Origin: an uncultured Bacteroidia bacterium
GTDB taxonomy: Bacteria > Bacteroidota > Bacteroidia > Bacteroidales > Prolixibacteraceae
Assembly (NCBI GenBank): GCA_903923905.1
Contig: CAIXZH010000093.1
Span: 62,001 to 126,000 of the forward strand
DNA length: 64,000 nt
Direction of reading: 5' to 3'
Position 1 is the first letter of the stretch, and each line of letters starts with the position of its first letter. A program made the translations under genes and the position numbers. Shown here piece by piece: positions 35,695 through 44,972 of this stretch. The notes under the pieces are model-generated. The model saw only the letters and a list, made by a program, of their open reading frames with translations, was not told the DNA's origin and did not search any database.

Positions 35695-37209
35695 TTATTT
35701 TTTCGCCGCTTTTTCAGCAACCATATTCAGAACCGCTACATCGCTCCATTCGGCACAGTGACCGGCCATCGGGGTAAATGATATTTTTGCATCTGACTTC
35801 GGGTTCTCGGTTTTATCGAGGTACATTTTCAGGAACCGTGTTGCGACATTCGAATAAAGCATATCCATGTCTCCGGTCCAGATCCAGATCTTTCCCTGGA
35901 GTTTAGGACCCAGAGTTGTCCAGTTTTTCTCAAGTACCTTCTTTAAATCAAATTTTTCCCATTGGACAGCAATGGAGTGGTCGATTTTACCCATAACCGG
36001 ATCAATCAACATAGTGGGGAGACCATCTTTCCCTCTGGGTCCGAAAACCGCATTATAGGCCCCGAACTGTTCTCCCGATACGCGGTAATCATTGGTCCGG
36101 CTCAGCACATCTTCATCCAGGATGGCATCCTTCATCGATCCCTTTGGTTCGCCGTAGATGGTCCTTGATTCGGGTTGCAAATAATCAAACCGGTTATAAA
36201 AAGAGCTCTCATCCTTATAGATATTAATCAAACCGTAATGTTCAAAATCAACAGGGTCAGGACTATATGCCCAGGCACCGTCAAAGAAATCGGGATAGAA
36301 AACCTGCAAACCCAGCACTACCCATCCGCCGGTTGAGGCACCGGCAAGGTATCGTTTGCCCGAATCCTTATGGTAGTGCACCTGTTTTTCAATCTCAGGG
36401 ATCAGCTCCTCGGTCAGCGCTTTCCCGCATGGGCCGTTATTCTCTGAATCAACCTGATAAGAATCGCCGTAAGGTCCCTGGGAGTCAAGAAATACATAGA
36501 TGATCTGAGGGGCTTTCTTCGAAAACCACCATTCGGAAAATGATTTATTGGTGATCATTCCGTTAACACCGTCGTATCTGCCGTTCAGACCCGGAACATG
36601 ATAGCAGATCGGGTATGATTTTACCGGGCTGTCGAAATAACTTGCCGGGAGCAGGACAGAGGCTTTCAAATACCGGGGATGACCTGAGAAAGCGGAAAGC
36701 AATTTGCTCTGAATGACTATAGGCTTCACAAACTTATTTTCGACGATCTTTAAAGGAGGGATTACTTTATTCAATTTTAGAGTCAGGTTTACCGGACCGG
36801 TAACCTCCACGGAATCGACATCTGTGACCAGGTTGCCCGGGATATCGGCCAGTGCATCATCCACATTCTGCTTGTAGATAGCCTGGTAATAAAATTTCTT
36901 TGGCACGGGAATAAACCTCTCTGCCAGATCGGTATGAAGAATTCCCTTATCCGTTGCATCCAATCTGAAAGGGGATGCACCATCCCAGTTGTTTAGTGTA
37001 AATCCAAATTTCACATCTGCATGATCCCGGGGTTCCCGCTCCCGCTCCCTGCTCACGAACAGCAGCAAACGACCACCAGTAATTAAGGAGGATCTGATTT
37101 CAGGAGAAACGGTGATGGTGGCACTCTGAAAAGGAAATGACTGGGCAGATACCCAAAAAGGAATATGAAAAAGGAAAATAAATAGAAATACCTTAATTAA
37201 TTTTTTCAT
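35695..37209 (-). CDS. Secreted esterase of the enterochelin-esterase/S-formylglutathione-hydrolase (PF00756) type
   Basis: The 504-residue protein has a signal peptide ending in WVSAQ. The N-terminal 165 residues look like beta-sandwich; then an alpha/beta hydrolase follows. The nucleophile lies in GASTGGW (S near residue 292), acid residues follow, and the histidine is in MAGHCAEWSD near the C-terminus. The family cleaves carboxylic esters, in glycan-degrading species often acetyl, feruloyl or similar decorations. The gene is divergent from the small lipoprotein hydrolase at 37547. Confidence 0.85.
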   Translation of the reverse strand: MKKLIKVFLFIFLFHIPFWVSAQSFPFQSATITVSPEIRSSLITGGRLLLFVSREREREPRDHADVKFGFTLNNWDGASPFRLDATDKGILHTDLAERFIPVPKKFYYQAIYKQNVDDALADIPGNLVTDVDSVEVTGPVNLTLKLNKVIPPLKIVENKFVKPIVIQSKLLSAFSGHPRYLKASVLLPASYFDSPVKSYPICYHVPGLNGRYDGVNGMITNKSFSEWWFSKKAPQIIYVFLDSQGPYGDSYQVDSENNGPCGKALTEELIPEIEKQVHYHKDSGKRYLAGASTGGWVVLGLQVFYPDFFDGAWAYSPDPVDFEHYGLINIYKDESSFYNRFDYLQPESRTIYGEPKGSMKDAILDEDVLSRTNDYRVSGEQFGAYNAVFGPRGKDGLPTMLIDPVMGKIDHSIAVQWEKFDLKKVLEKNWTTLGPKLQGKIWIWTGDMDMLYSNVATRFLKMYLDKTENPKSDAKISFTPMAGHCAEWSDVAVLNMVAEKAAKK

Positions 37210-37546
37210 TCTTAAGTATTTATAATTTAATTTGAAGATTACAGATTTATTATATCCCTCAAAAGAGATTTTGTTCGATTGAAGGCCAAAGATATTTAAA
37301 ATTTGAATTCGGAAAGTGGGATTCAGAACATTCGTGAGCGTCCACGATCTCAGAACTTTTAACTTGTTTTTTTAACAAACATTAAAAATTACCTATCTTT
37401 AATCTTATATTTCACTAAATTGACCTTTTTAGAAATCAAAGTGAAATAGGCCTACTCCATGATTCTGATTACTTGTATTCGAAGATGTTTTCAGTTGAAA
37501 CATTCATGTTCAGAATTTTGTTTATCAAAGGTTAACAATAGCTCAT
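37210..37546. other. Divergent promoter region, 337 bases
   Basis: It separates the esterase gene (minus) and the alpha/beta-hydrolase lipoprotein gene (plus), so both promoters should be here. The stretch is AT-rich in its right half. I could not place a confident Bacteroidota-type -33/-7 pair. Confidence 0.5.
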
Positions 37547-38404
37547 ATGCGCAAACTAATCATTATTTTCTCACTGGTCGTGCTGATTGCCTCTTGTAAA
37601 AAGAGCGATACCCTCACTCCAGTTTCACCAGATCCTGCAGTTGCAATAGCCTATTCGGATGTTGGATATGGAACCGATCCGCTCCAGAAAATGGATATCG
37701 ATCTTCCCGCAGGAAGAACGATAAATTCAACAAAAACGATCGTGGTGATCCATGGCGGCGCATGGGTTGACGGTGATAAAACCGATATGACCTTTGTAGT
37801 AGATTCAATAAAAAAAAGAAGTCCGAATTTTGCATTCATAAACCTCAATTACCGGTTGGCCATTAACAGTACTACTGATTTGTTTCCCACTCAGGAACAG
37901 GATGTAAAATCGGCAATTGAGTATTATCTTTCCAAATCAGTCGGTTATGGTGTTTCACAAGACCTGATTGTCCTGGGAGCCAGCGCCGGGGCCCATTTGG
38001 CTCTTCTGCACAGCTATAAGAACGATCCCAATAAGCACGTAAAAGCGGTGGTCGATTTTTTTGGACCGACCGACCTCGAAGCGATCTTTAACCAGGGACT
38101 CTTCCAGGAAATTGCCTTAATTGCAGTCATTGGTCAATCCTATTCACAGGACTCGACCATGTACAAGCAATCAAGCCCGATCAATTTTGTAAATAACCAA
38201 TCCCCACCTACCATTGCCTTACAAGGGGGTTTGGATGATATTGTAATTCCCGAACAGACCACCGCACTCATTGACAAACTAACTGCAGCTGGAGTTTCAA
38301 ATCAGCTGATTACTTATCCCGATGAAGGACACGGATTTACCGACGCAGATAACAGCGATGCTTTAAATAAAATTCTGCCGTTTCTGGCCGCCCATGTGAA
38401 ATAA
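37547..38404 (+). CDS. Alpha/beta-hydrolase lipoprotein (BD-FAE / carboxylesterase type)
   Basis: The 285-residue protein has a lipobox (LIASC, C17). The oxyanion-hole motif HGGAW starts at 69, the nucleophile S146 lies in GASAG, and D231 (GLDD) and H262 (DEGHGF) complete a Ser-Asp-His triad. Length and motifs fit the bifunctional acetylxylan/feruloyl-esterase-like group. It should act on short acyl esters at the cell surface or in the periplasm. Confidence 0.88.
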   Translation: MRKLIIIFSLVVLIASCKKSDTLTPVSPDPAVAIAYSDVGYGTDPLQKMDIDLPAGRTINSTKTIVVIHGGAWVDGDKTDMTFVVDSIKKRSPNFAFINLNYRLAINSTTDLFPTQEQDVKSAIEYYLSKSVGYGVSQDLIVLGASAGAHLALLHSYKNDPNKHVKAVVDFFGPTDLEAIFNQGLFQEIALIAVIGQSYSQDSTMYKQSSPINFVNNQSPPTIALQGGLDDIVIPEQTTALIDKLTAAGVSNQLITYPDEGHGFTDADNSDALNKILPFLAAHVK

Positions 38405-38473
38405 TCAGGACCAGCAGCCAGCACCTTGCGACTGGCAGCTTATACACAATGACATACAGCCAGAAGCCAGTTG
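38405..38473. repeat. CAGCCAGC/GCCAGT-rich spacer repeat
   Basis: The 69 bases between two convergent genes consist largely of CCAGCAGCCAGC, GCGACTGGCAGC and AGCCAGAAGCCAG words. The same word type occurs at 10229-10287 and near 41600-41640. It may serve as a two-way terminator or be a decayed REP-like element. Confidence 0.35.
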
Positions 38474-41400
38474 TTAAAAGCTGACTGCAACTTCCTTAAC
38501 CGCAATAATCCTCACCGGTCCTATTAACCCGGACGCGGGCAATGGTTTAAATCCAAATTCCCGGGGAATCTCCTGATTGACAGCCCCGCTTCCAAACCGG
38601 GAAACCAGATCCTCAGGTACCGGAGGTGGCTCTTTCATCGCCGAAATCCGGTTGATCAGCGTATTGGTCACCAGGATGACCAGCTTGTTTTCCCCTGCCT
38701 TCAGGGCGTGGGTTGCCTCCAGCTTTTGACCACGCATCCAGGTTATTCCTAAAGGTTGATCATTCATAGACACTTCGGCAATACTTCCGACCTTTCCCAA
38801 ATCCAGATATAGTTTAAGTCCTTTCAGGAAGTACCCGGTGGAAAGGGTAAAATTGATTTCATAACGCCCTGTCCCGCTGAAATTACGGGTTAACGGATCT
38901 TCAATCCATGAAGTGAGCTCTTCAGACTTCCTCGTAACTGCAGGAAAGTTTTCACCTTTAAGCTCCATGTTCCATACCCCGGAGATCAGGAACGGGGCGG
39001 GAATGCCCGAAACCCCCGTGGTGATTTTCTTCTCCTCACTGCCCGTTTTGATTATTGATGAATAAATGCCGTTCTGAAGTGCAACTGCCTTGAGACCTCT
39101 ATTCCCTGTCGCTGAAACATCAATGAATTCTGATTTTGCCACATAAGCCTCAGGTTCACCCGGGGAAAATTCGAGAAACATCGATTCATAGGGAGCAAGA
39201 TTGAGCGGCACTTTTATCCCATCCTTCACCTCGCAGAAGCTTAATACCGGTGTAATCGCGCCTGTGTATGGATTCCATTCCCGGATTACCTTATTTTTAA
39301 CCCTGAAAGTTACAGGGACTGCATTCGGTTTGTCCTGGATATTTGAGACAAAATAGATATCCTTCTCTCCCAATTTCCGGTGAATAAATGTGAGTCCCTC
39401 ATTTTTACGCAGCCCCTCATAGGCAAAGTCGATTCCGAAATCGGGGGCGATATGTTTGCGGATGGTTTCCAGGAACGGATCGAGCGCGCTGCTCCGTTTG
39501 TCCCACCAGATCTGGCGGTCGATGACATTTTTAAGCCGGTAGGTTCCCCCCTTCCCGTAAGGATTCATCACGATACCTTCAACAATTCCGGGGCCATTCA
39601 GACCATACGGATTAACCGGTTTGCCCTCCGGCTGTTTTGGTTTATTGAACAGGTTGTTGGAAAGCTCCCTGACCTTATTGTCCGACAACCTGTAATCGGT
39701 CAAACCTGTTGATTTTTCAGGTATCCGTTCAAGTGCAATGACAATACCTCCCAGCTCAACATATTTTTCAATGAATTCGAGGGTTTTCAGAGGGATGGTT
39801 TCAACATTTGGAAGAATAAGTACTTTGTACTCATTGGTCCGTACTTTAAGCCTGCCATCTGCAACGGTTGCGAGATTCTGCAGCGCATCATCATTTATCA
39901 GGTCGTAATTATACCCGTTTGAAATCAGGAGTTCACCTAAATCACCCCATTCGAATTCGCGGGTCCATTTGCGCATGTTCAGCGCATTTATCGCCCACTG
40001 GTTCGCCAGCGGAGAATAGAGGGCAACATCAGCGGTAAAATTGCCCTGACGGAGTAAATACGCGCTGCGGGCAATATATTCGGCAAGTTTGGGGTAGTAT
40101 TTCCACCAGACATTCTGAGGCTGGATATAGGCCGCAAACGGGAGTGAGCGGGTCGGAGTGACAATTTTCTCCGGAGAAAAATTAAATCCGTGATTATAGA
40201 ATTTCGTGGCACCTGCCAACAGGTAACCATCGCTGGCAATCTTTAACTCTTCAAGTGTTTCACGGTACCGTTCCCAGTGGATAAAGGTGTAAACCTCGGC
40301 TGAAACCACCTTCCTTCCATACAGGTGGGCACCGGAAGCGACATATTGCTTGGGACCGATCCGGGTGTCGAACCAGTCAGCCGCATCCTTCTCTCCTGCA
40401 GTGATCTCCATTTCGGGAATATGCGACTTTCCAGAAGCTTCTATATTATCCGTATTAAAGCCATAGGCCTGGATCCTCCCCTTAATATGATGATCTTCAC
40501 ACCATCCCAGGAATGTTCTGAAGAAAACATTCAAACCGGTTTCATGAAGAAATTCATTGACATCAAACCTTATTTTCGGTGAAATCTCTCCAACATTCCA
40601 CCAGATTGCAGGAAGATAGCGGGTGAGATCATACCCTTTCTCCTTACGGAACGCTTCCAGTAATCCGGTTGACCAGTTGATCCCGCTTGAAAGATTTGGC
40701 AGTTCAAAACTATCCACGAACAGCGATTCCACCGTTTTCCCGAATTCATCTCCAAACCCATTGTAAAACTTATTTCCCAGGAAGTTGCAATAGCTCTCCA
40801 TGGCCTGTTTGCTGAAATGGTCCACAGCATTGCTAATTCCATTTTTCTTTAACCAAAAGGCCATCAGACGCCATTCCCCTTCAGGAACTTTCCAGTTAAT
40901 TTTATTTCCTGAAACTGTAGCCGTGAGGTTGATCAACGATTTTTCGCTGATTCGACCATCATTTTCAATTTTTCCGGCAACAACAGCCAACAAGGTCTCG
41001 TCGCCATCCAGTTTTGGGGTAAAATGTTCCCAGGACCGTTTCGTTTTAGTCAGGCGATCTGGCAGATTCCCATTATAAACCTGATTTCCGATAAGGTCCA
41101 TAAAGGTGGGTACCAGATCTTTACTCTTCTCCTTCTCCTTTACCCATGCCCCTCCAATGATCCATCCCGGTCCGCCAAAATTGAGAGAAACCTCCATTCC
41201 CAACCGCTTGGCTTCTTTCACCGTATGTTTCAGCATTTCCATGAATTCGTCAGAGAGGTAAGGAATATTTCCCTTTTCGTAAACTTCACTCATTGAAATT
41301 TGCTCCACCCCGCGAATCCCGTGAGCACGCATCTCTTCCAGTTCATGGGTGATCTCAGCTTTCGAAACCGGATTTCCGGGCCACCACCAGCGGGTATGCG

Positions 41401-41530
41401 GCCAGCAGTCTGCAGGCGGATTTTTAAAGTTTGCCTGGATTGAGTCAAAACCCATAGCGTCCGGATTCCGGGCAATTGAAAAAGTTGAAACTAACAGCAG
41501 GAATGCAAGGGTCAGGATTAGGTTTTTCAT
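38474..41530 (-). CDS. Predicted glycoside hydrolase, GH106-like (alpha-L-rhamnosidase type)
   Basis: The 1018-residue protein has a signal peptide ending near SIARNP. It opens with the family-typical WPHTRWWWPG (43-52) followed by KAEITHELEEMRAHGIRGVEQ. A long catalytic (beta/alpha)8 region follows, including SFELPNLSSGINWS and EVYTFIHWERYRET, then beta-rich domains (about 640-1000) ending in a galactose-binding-like module (YLDLGKVGSIAEVSMNDQ). These features fit GH106-like rhamnosidases. Release of alpha-L-rhamnose from plant or microbial glycans is the likely role; specificity is not certain. Confidence 0.85.
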   Translation of the reverse strand: MKNLILTLAFLLLVSTFSIARNPDAMGFDSIQANFKNPPADCWPHTRWWWPGNPVSKAEITHELEEMRAHGIRGVEQISMSEVYEKGNIPYLSDEFMEMLKHTVKEAKRLGMEVSLNFGGPGWIIGGAWVKEKEKSKDLVPTFMDLIGNQVYNGNLPDRLTKTKRSWEHFTPKLDGDETLLAVVAGKIENDGRISEKSLINLTATVSGNKINWKVPEGEWRLMAFWLKKNGISNAVDHFSKQAMESYCNFLGNKFYNGFGDEFGKTVESLFVDSFELPNLSSGINWSTGLLEAFRKEKGYDLTRYLPAIWWNVGEISPKIRFDVNEFLHETGLNVFFRTFLGWCEDHHIKGRIQAYGFNTDNIEASGKSHIPEMEITAGEKDAADWFDTRIGPKQYVASGAHLYGRKVVSAEVYTFIHWERYRETLEELKIASDGYLLAGATKFYNHGFNFSPEKIVTPTRSLPFAAYIQPQNVWWKYYPKLAEYIARSAYLLRQGNFTADVALYSPLANQWAINALNMRKWTREFEWGDLGELLISNGYNYDLINDDALQNLATVADGRLKVRTNEYKVLILPNVETIPLKTLEFIEKYVELGGIVIALERIPEKSTGLTDYRLSDNKVRELSNNLFNKPKQPEGKPVNPYGLNGPGIVEGIVMNPYGKGGTYRLKNVIDRQIWWDKRSSALDPFLETIRKHIAPDFGIDFAYEGLRKNEGLTFIHRKLGEKDIYFVSNIQDKPNAVPVTFRVKNKVIREWNPYTGAITPVLSFCEVKDGIKVPLNLAPYESMFLEFSPGEPEAYVAKSEFIDVSATGNRGLKAVALQNGIYSSIIKTGSEEKKITTGVSGIPAPFLISGVWNMELKGENFPAVTRKSEELTSWIEDPLTRNFSGTGRYEINFTLSTGYFLKGLKLYLDLGKVGSIAEVSMNDQPLGITWMRGQKLEATHALKAGENKLVILVTNTLINRISAMKEPPPVPEDLVSRFGSGAVNQEIPREFGFKPLPASGLIGPVRIIAVKEVAVSF

Positions 41531-41886
41531 CCGGCAGGTTTAATTAGGGATAATATTATCAAATATTTATTGTCTGAATGATTCCGGCTCTGGGCCACAG
41601 GTCACTTGTTGCGAAGTGCCAGTCGCCAACTGCCTTCAGCGTTATTTTGTATAGTTATTTTGTCAAACAAAATTATCCGTTCCTCAATCTAAATACTTCA
41701 GCTATTTTATCGTAATTCAATAGATAATTAGCCTATTTTGGTTTCAAATTCACAGATTTTCGCAGAATCAGTTAAAAAACTATAGACAAAAGACAAAAAC
41801 CTATTGAATCGGTTCTACAAAATTAAATATGTTTGACTTTTCAAACTTCCAGTTAACAAACAGAATTTCAACATCAGATTAAGAAT
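41531..41886. other. Divergent promoter region, 356 bases
   Basis: It separates the GH106-like gene (minus) and the beta-helix gene (plus). A GCCAGTCGCCAACTGCC segment near 41620-41640 resembles the spacer repeats at 10229 and 38405. The right half is AT-rich and should hold the plus-strand promoter. No gene is seen. Confidence 0.45.
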
Positions 41887-44800
41887 ATGAGGGTTTTATC
41901 AGGACCTGTTCCTTCAAGCACTTTAAAAAGTAGTTTACTCCTTTTAATGCTCCTTCTTTTTGCAGGTCTGTTGAATCTTTGCGGCTACTCACAGTCATCC
42001 TCGCCAATGCGGGATGGGAAACTGCTCAGGGGTGAAAAATGGCTTCCGTTCAGCTATCCCGCAAACGCAGATTTTTATGTCGCCACAAACGGTGATGACC
42101 GATGGTCGGGAACGCTTGCAGCGCCCAATACCGCAAGAACCGACGGTCCGTTTTTGACCGTCAGAAGGGCTCAAAAAGCGGTCAGGGAATTGAAATCAAA
42201 GGTTTTCTTCCCCAAGAGTGCACCCATTGAGAAGAGGTGGATCGGATCGCCTCACCCCCTGGGACGCGGGAAAGATATCCTGGTTTATATCCGCGGCGGC
42301 CAATATAATTTAAAACAAGGTCTGCTCTTTGAAACTGCCGATGGCGGTGAAAGAGTCGAGACTAATCTCCCTACCGGGGCATTTGAATATCACAAACTGA
42401 AAGACCATTATGTGACCTACGCGGCATTCCCCGGTGAAAAACCTGTAATCTCGGGAGAGGTCCCGGTTAAAGGATGGAAGAAAAACGGCAAGGTCTGGAC
42501 CGCCCCGTTTGAGGCTGATACGGTTGCCATGCTGGTTGTGAACGGGAAGAAGCAAACGCTTGCACGTAAGCCAAACGAGGGCTATTTAACCCCACCCTCG
42601 ATCTCCAAATCGACCAGTGAACTCTGTTTCAAAAAAGGGGACCTGAAATCGTGGAAGGAGATGGAGGGGAACAGGGTGGTCATGTTGCTACGCTGGCATA
42701 CGGGAATCAATTCACTGGCCAAAGTGGATGAAAAAACAGATATTGCCACCTTTAAATCACCCCAGGAGGGGGTCGTGATCGTTCCGCCACGCTATTACGT
42801 CGAAAACGTAAAATCATTGCTTGATGCCCCGGGAGAATGGTTTTTTGATAAAAAAGCAAAAGAGATCAGCTATATTCCACCGGATGACATACCGGATATG
42901 AATCTGGCACAGTCAGGTATTCCAACAATCAATCAATTGGTTGAGGTACATGGAAAACAGGGAGAACCGGTGCGAAATCTGCGTATTTACGGGCTGACCT
43001 TTGAGGGAGTCATCACCGGAAAAAATATAACCAGCTATAACTATGACGGGGTTGACGGTTCCACCGGGGTTGCAGAAGCTCAGACGGGTTCGAACAGTGC
43101 CATCAGTTACGAGTTTGCGCATGCCTGCGAGTTTGTCGGCGGCGAAGTCCGTTCCTGCAACGGAACCGGGATATCGGTGAAAAAAGGGTGTTACCAGACC
43201 AGAATCCTCCACAACAGCTTCATCACCCTGGATGACGGAGGGATTTATGCCAACGGGCTCTCAAAACCAGGCGACGGCAGAGAAATAATCCGGGAAACCC
43301 TCATCTCCTACAATAAGCTTTATGACTGCGGGGGTGTCAACATCATGGCCAATAATACCCTGATGACGGAAATATCACATAACTATCTGACCAAAACAAG
43401 AGGGAGATACGGTATTGACGTTGGCGGCTGGTCGAACCAGGAGGAGGCGATTGATGGAGACTATATCGTTGAATACAATCACCTTGATGATGTTCAGCGC
43501 GATGCGGATGATTCGGGGGCAATCAAAACCGCGGGTCTGGCGTTTAATTCGGTGATTCGCAAAAACCTGATTCATGATGTTCGTGCGGGATTCTTCAACG
43601 ACAATGTCGCATTTTGGTTTGATAACATGTCATCAGGCTGGACTTCCGAAGAAAACATCTATTATAACCTTGAGCAGGGAGAATGGAAGCTATGTGCAGC
43701 CCTGGCGGAAGACAATATTTACCGGAACAATTTCAAGATTGAGGCGCCTGTTAATCCCCCGGAAACAATTCTGGACGGAGAGCCCGAATTTCAGGTGAGT
43801 GATCTGAAAATTGAAACGGCTGCGGCTCTCACTGGCGGTAAAGTGGCAGCCGGAAGCATAATTCACCTGTCCGCTTCTGTATTTAACAATGGCTCAACCG
43901 GGTCTGCTCCAATCGAGCTTTACCTGGATGGGAAGGTATCCGAAAAGAGACTCTTCCCGGTGATCAAAAACAACAGCCGCAAAATTGAGTTTGAAGTCAG
44001 GATCTATGATTCGGGAGAACACCGGCTAGCTATCGGCTCAACACCCTATCAGTCAGTAATGATTGAAGGAATAAAGCCTGCTGTTGTTTTCGAAAATTTC
44101 AGATTATCGGATGACAGGCTTCTCAAAAGTGAAAAGTTAAGGGTTACTGCAACCGCAAAGAACCTCACCCAGGAACCTCAGAAGATGACGGTAAACCTTG
44201 TGGTTGACCATTCAACGATTCAAAGCCAGGTAATCGATCTGAAAATAAACGAATCGCGTGAAATCAGTTTTGAACTGGAAGCAGCAGTCGGGATCCATTC
44301 TGTCCGTATTGAAAACAGCGCAGAAAAGAATTTCACGGTTTTTGATGCAACAACCATTAATCCGACAACCAGCAAACTAAATCAATACTGTTCTGCCAAG
44401 GCCAAACCCTTTGAAATTAAATCTGACGGAGAAGCCAACAGGTTCAGGATAACAGTTGGCGGGTCAGATTTTTATCATGCTGAGGATTCGTATGCCGCAG
44501 TTTATTTAAAAGGGATTAAAGGTGATTTTATAGCTACGGTAAAGATCAGCGGTTTCGGCGAACGGACCCACGAATGGTTTCGGTCAGGTCTCTTTGTCCG
44601 GAACAATATGTCTCAGAGTTTTGATGTTCAACCTGGAAGCAAAGGTTCCGTACTCGTTTTTGGAACTCCGGGGCGTGCCGGAATCGAATATGACGAATTT
44701 GCGAACGGATGCATGCATAAAGCTATTAGTCAGAACCTTCCAGAGAATTCCAAAACCCCGGTTTACCTGAAAATGGTACGCCACGGCAATCATTTTGCCG

Positions 44801-44961
44801 GCTATATCAGCCTCGACGGGACCAACTGGATTATTGAGAAACATACCGGTGATATCCCGGGGATCTCAGAGGCTGTTGATCTTGGTCTGGCCGGCGGAGG
44901 TCCTGACAAGCGCCCTTACTCGGTGGAATTTAAGGACTGGAAAATTGAAGTTGCAAAGTGA
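41887..44961 (+). CDS. Secreted right-handed beta-helix protein with C-terminal beta-sandwich domains
   Basis: The 1024-residue protein has a signal peptide (LLLFAGLLNLCGYSQ). Residues about 55-115 carry the DFYVATNGDDRWSGT...GPFLTVRRAQKAV start typical of Bacteroidota beta-helix proteins. The helix itself spans about 270-640 with Asn-rich turns (HNSFITLDDGG, ISYNKLYDCGG). After about 640 come CARDB-like beta domains and a final concanavalin-like domain (about 850-1020, GFGERTHEWFRSGLFVRNN). It may be a polysaccharide lyase or glycosidase; I cannot place the catalytic residues. The next gene follows with its start 11 bases after this stop. Confidence 0.8.
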   Translation: MRVLSGPVPSSTLKSSLLLLMLLLFAGLLNLCGYSQSSSPMRDGKLLRGEKWLPFSYPANADFYVATNGDDRWSGTLAAPNTARTDGPFLTVRRAQKAVRELKSKVFFPKSAPIEKRWIGSPHPLGRGKDILVYIRGGQYNLKQGLLFETADGGERVETNLPTGAFEYHKLKDHYVTYAAFPGEKPVISGEVPVKGWKKNGKVWTAPFEADTVAMLVVNGKKQTLARKPNEGYLTPPSISKSTSELCFKKGDLKSWKEMEGNRVVMLLRWHTGINSLAKVDEKTDIATFKSPQEGVVIVPPRYYVENVKSLLDAPGEWFFDKKAKEISYIPPDDIPDMNLAQSGIPTINQLVEVHGKQGEPVRNLRIYGLTFEGVITGKNITSYNYDGVDGSTGVAEAQTGSNSAISYEFAHACEFVGGEVRSCNGTGISVKKGCYQTRILHNSFITLDDGGIYANGLSKPGDGREIIRETLISYNKLYDCGGVNIMANNTLMTEISHNYLTKTRGRYGIDVGGWSNQEEAIDGDYIVEYNHLDDVQRDADDSGAIKTAGLAFNSVIRKNLIHDVRAGFFNDNVAFWFDNMSSGWTSEENIYYNLEQGEWKLCAALAEDNIYRNNFKIEAPVNPPETILDGEPEFQVSDLKIETAAALTGGKVAAGSIIHLSASVFNNGSTGSAPIELYLDGKVSEKRLFPVIKNNSRKIEFEVRIYDSGEHRLAIGSTPYQSVMIEGIKPAVVFENFRLSDDRLLKSEKLRVTATAKNLTQEPQKMTVNLVVDHSTIQSQVIDLKINESREISFELEAAVGIHSVRIENSAEKNFTVFDATTINPTTSKLNQYCSAKAKPFEIKSDGEANRFRITVGGSDFYHAEDSYAAVYLKGIKGDFIATVKISGFGERTHEWFRSGLFVRNNMSQSFDVQPGSKGSVLVFGTPGRAGIEYDEFANGCMHKAISQNLPENSKTPVYLKMVRHGNHFAGYISLDGTNWIIEKHTGDIPGISEAVDLGLAGGGPDKRPYSVEFKDWKIEVAK

Positions 44962-44972
44962 CTGGAAAAAAG

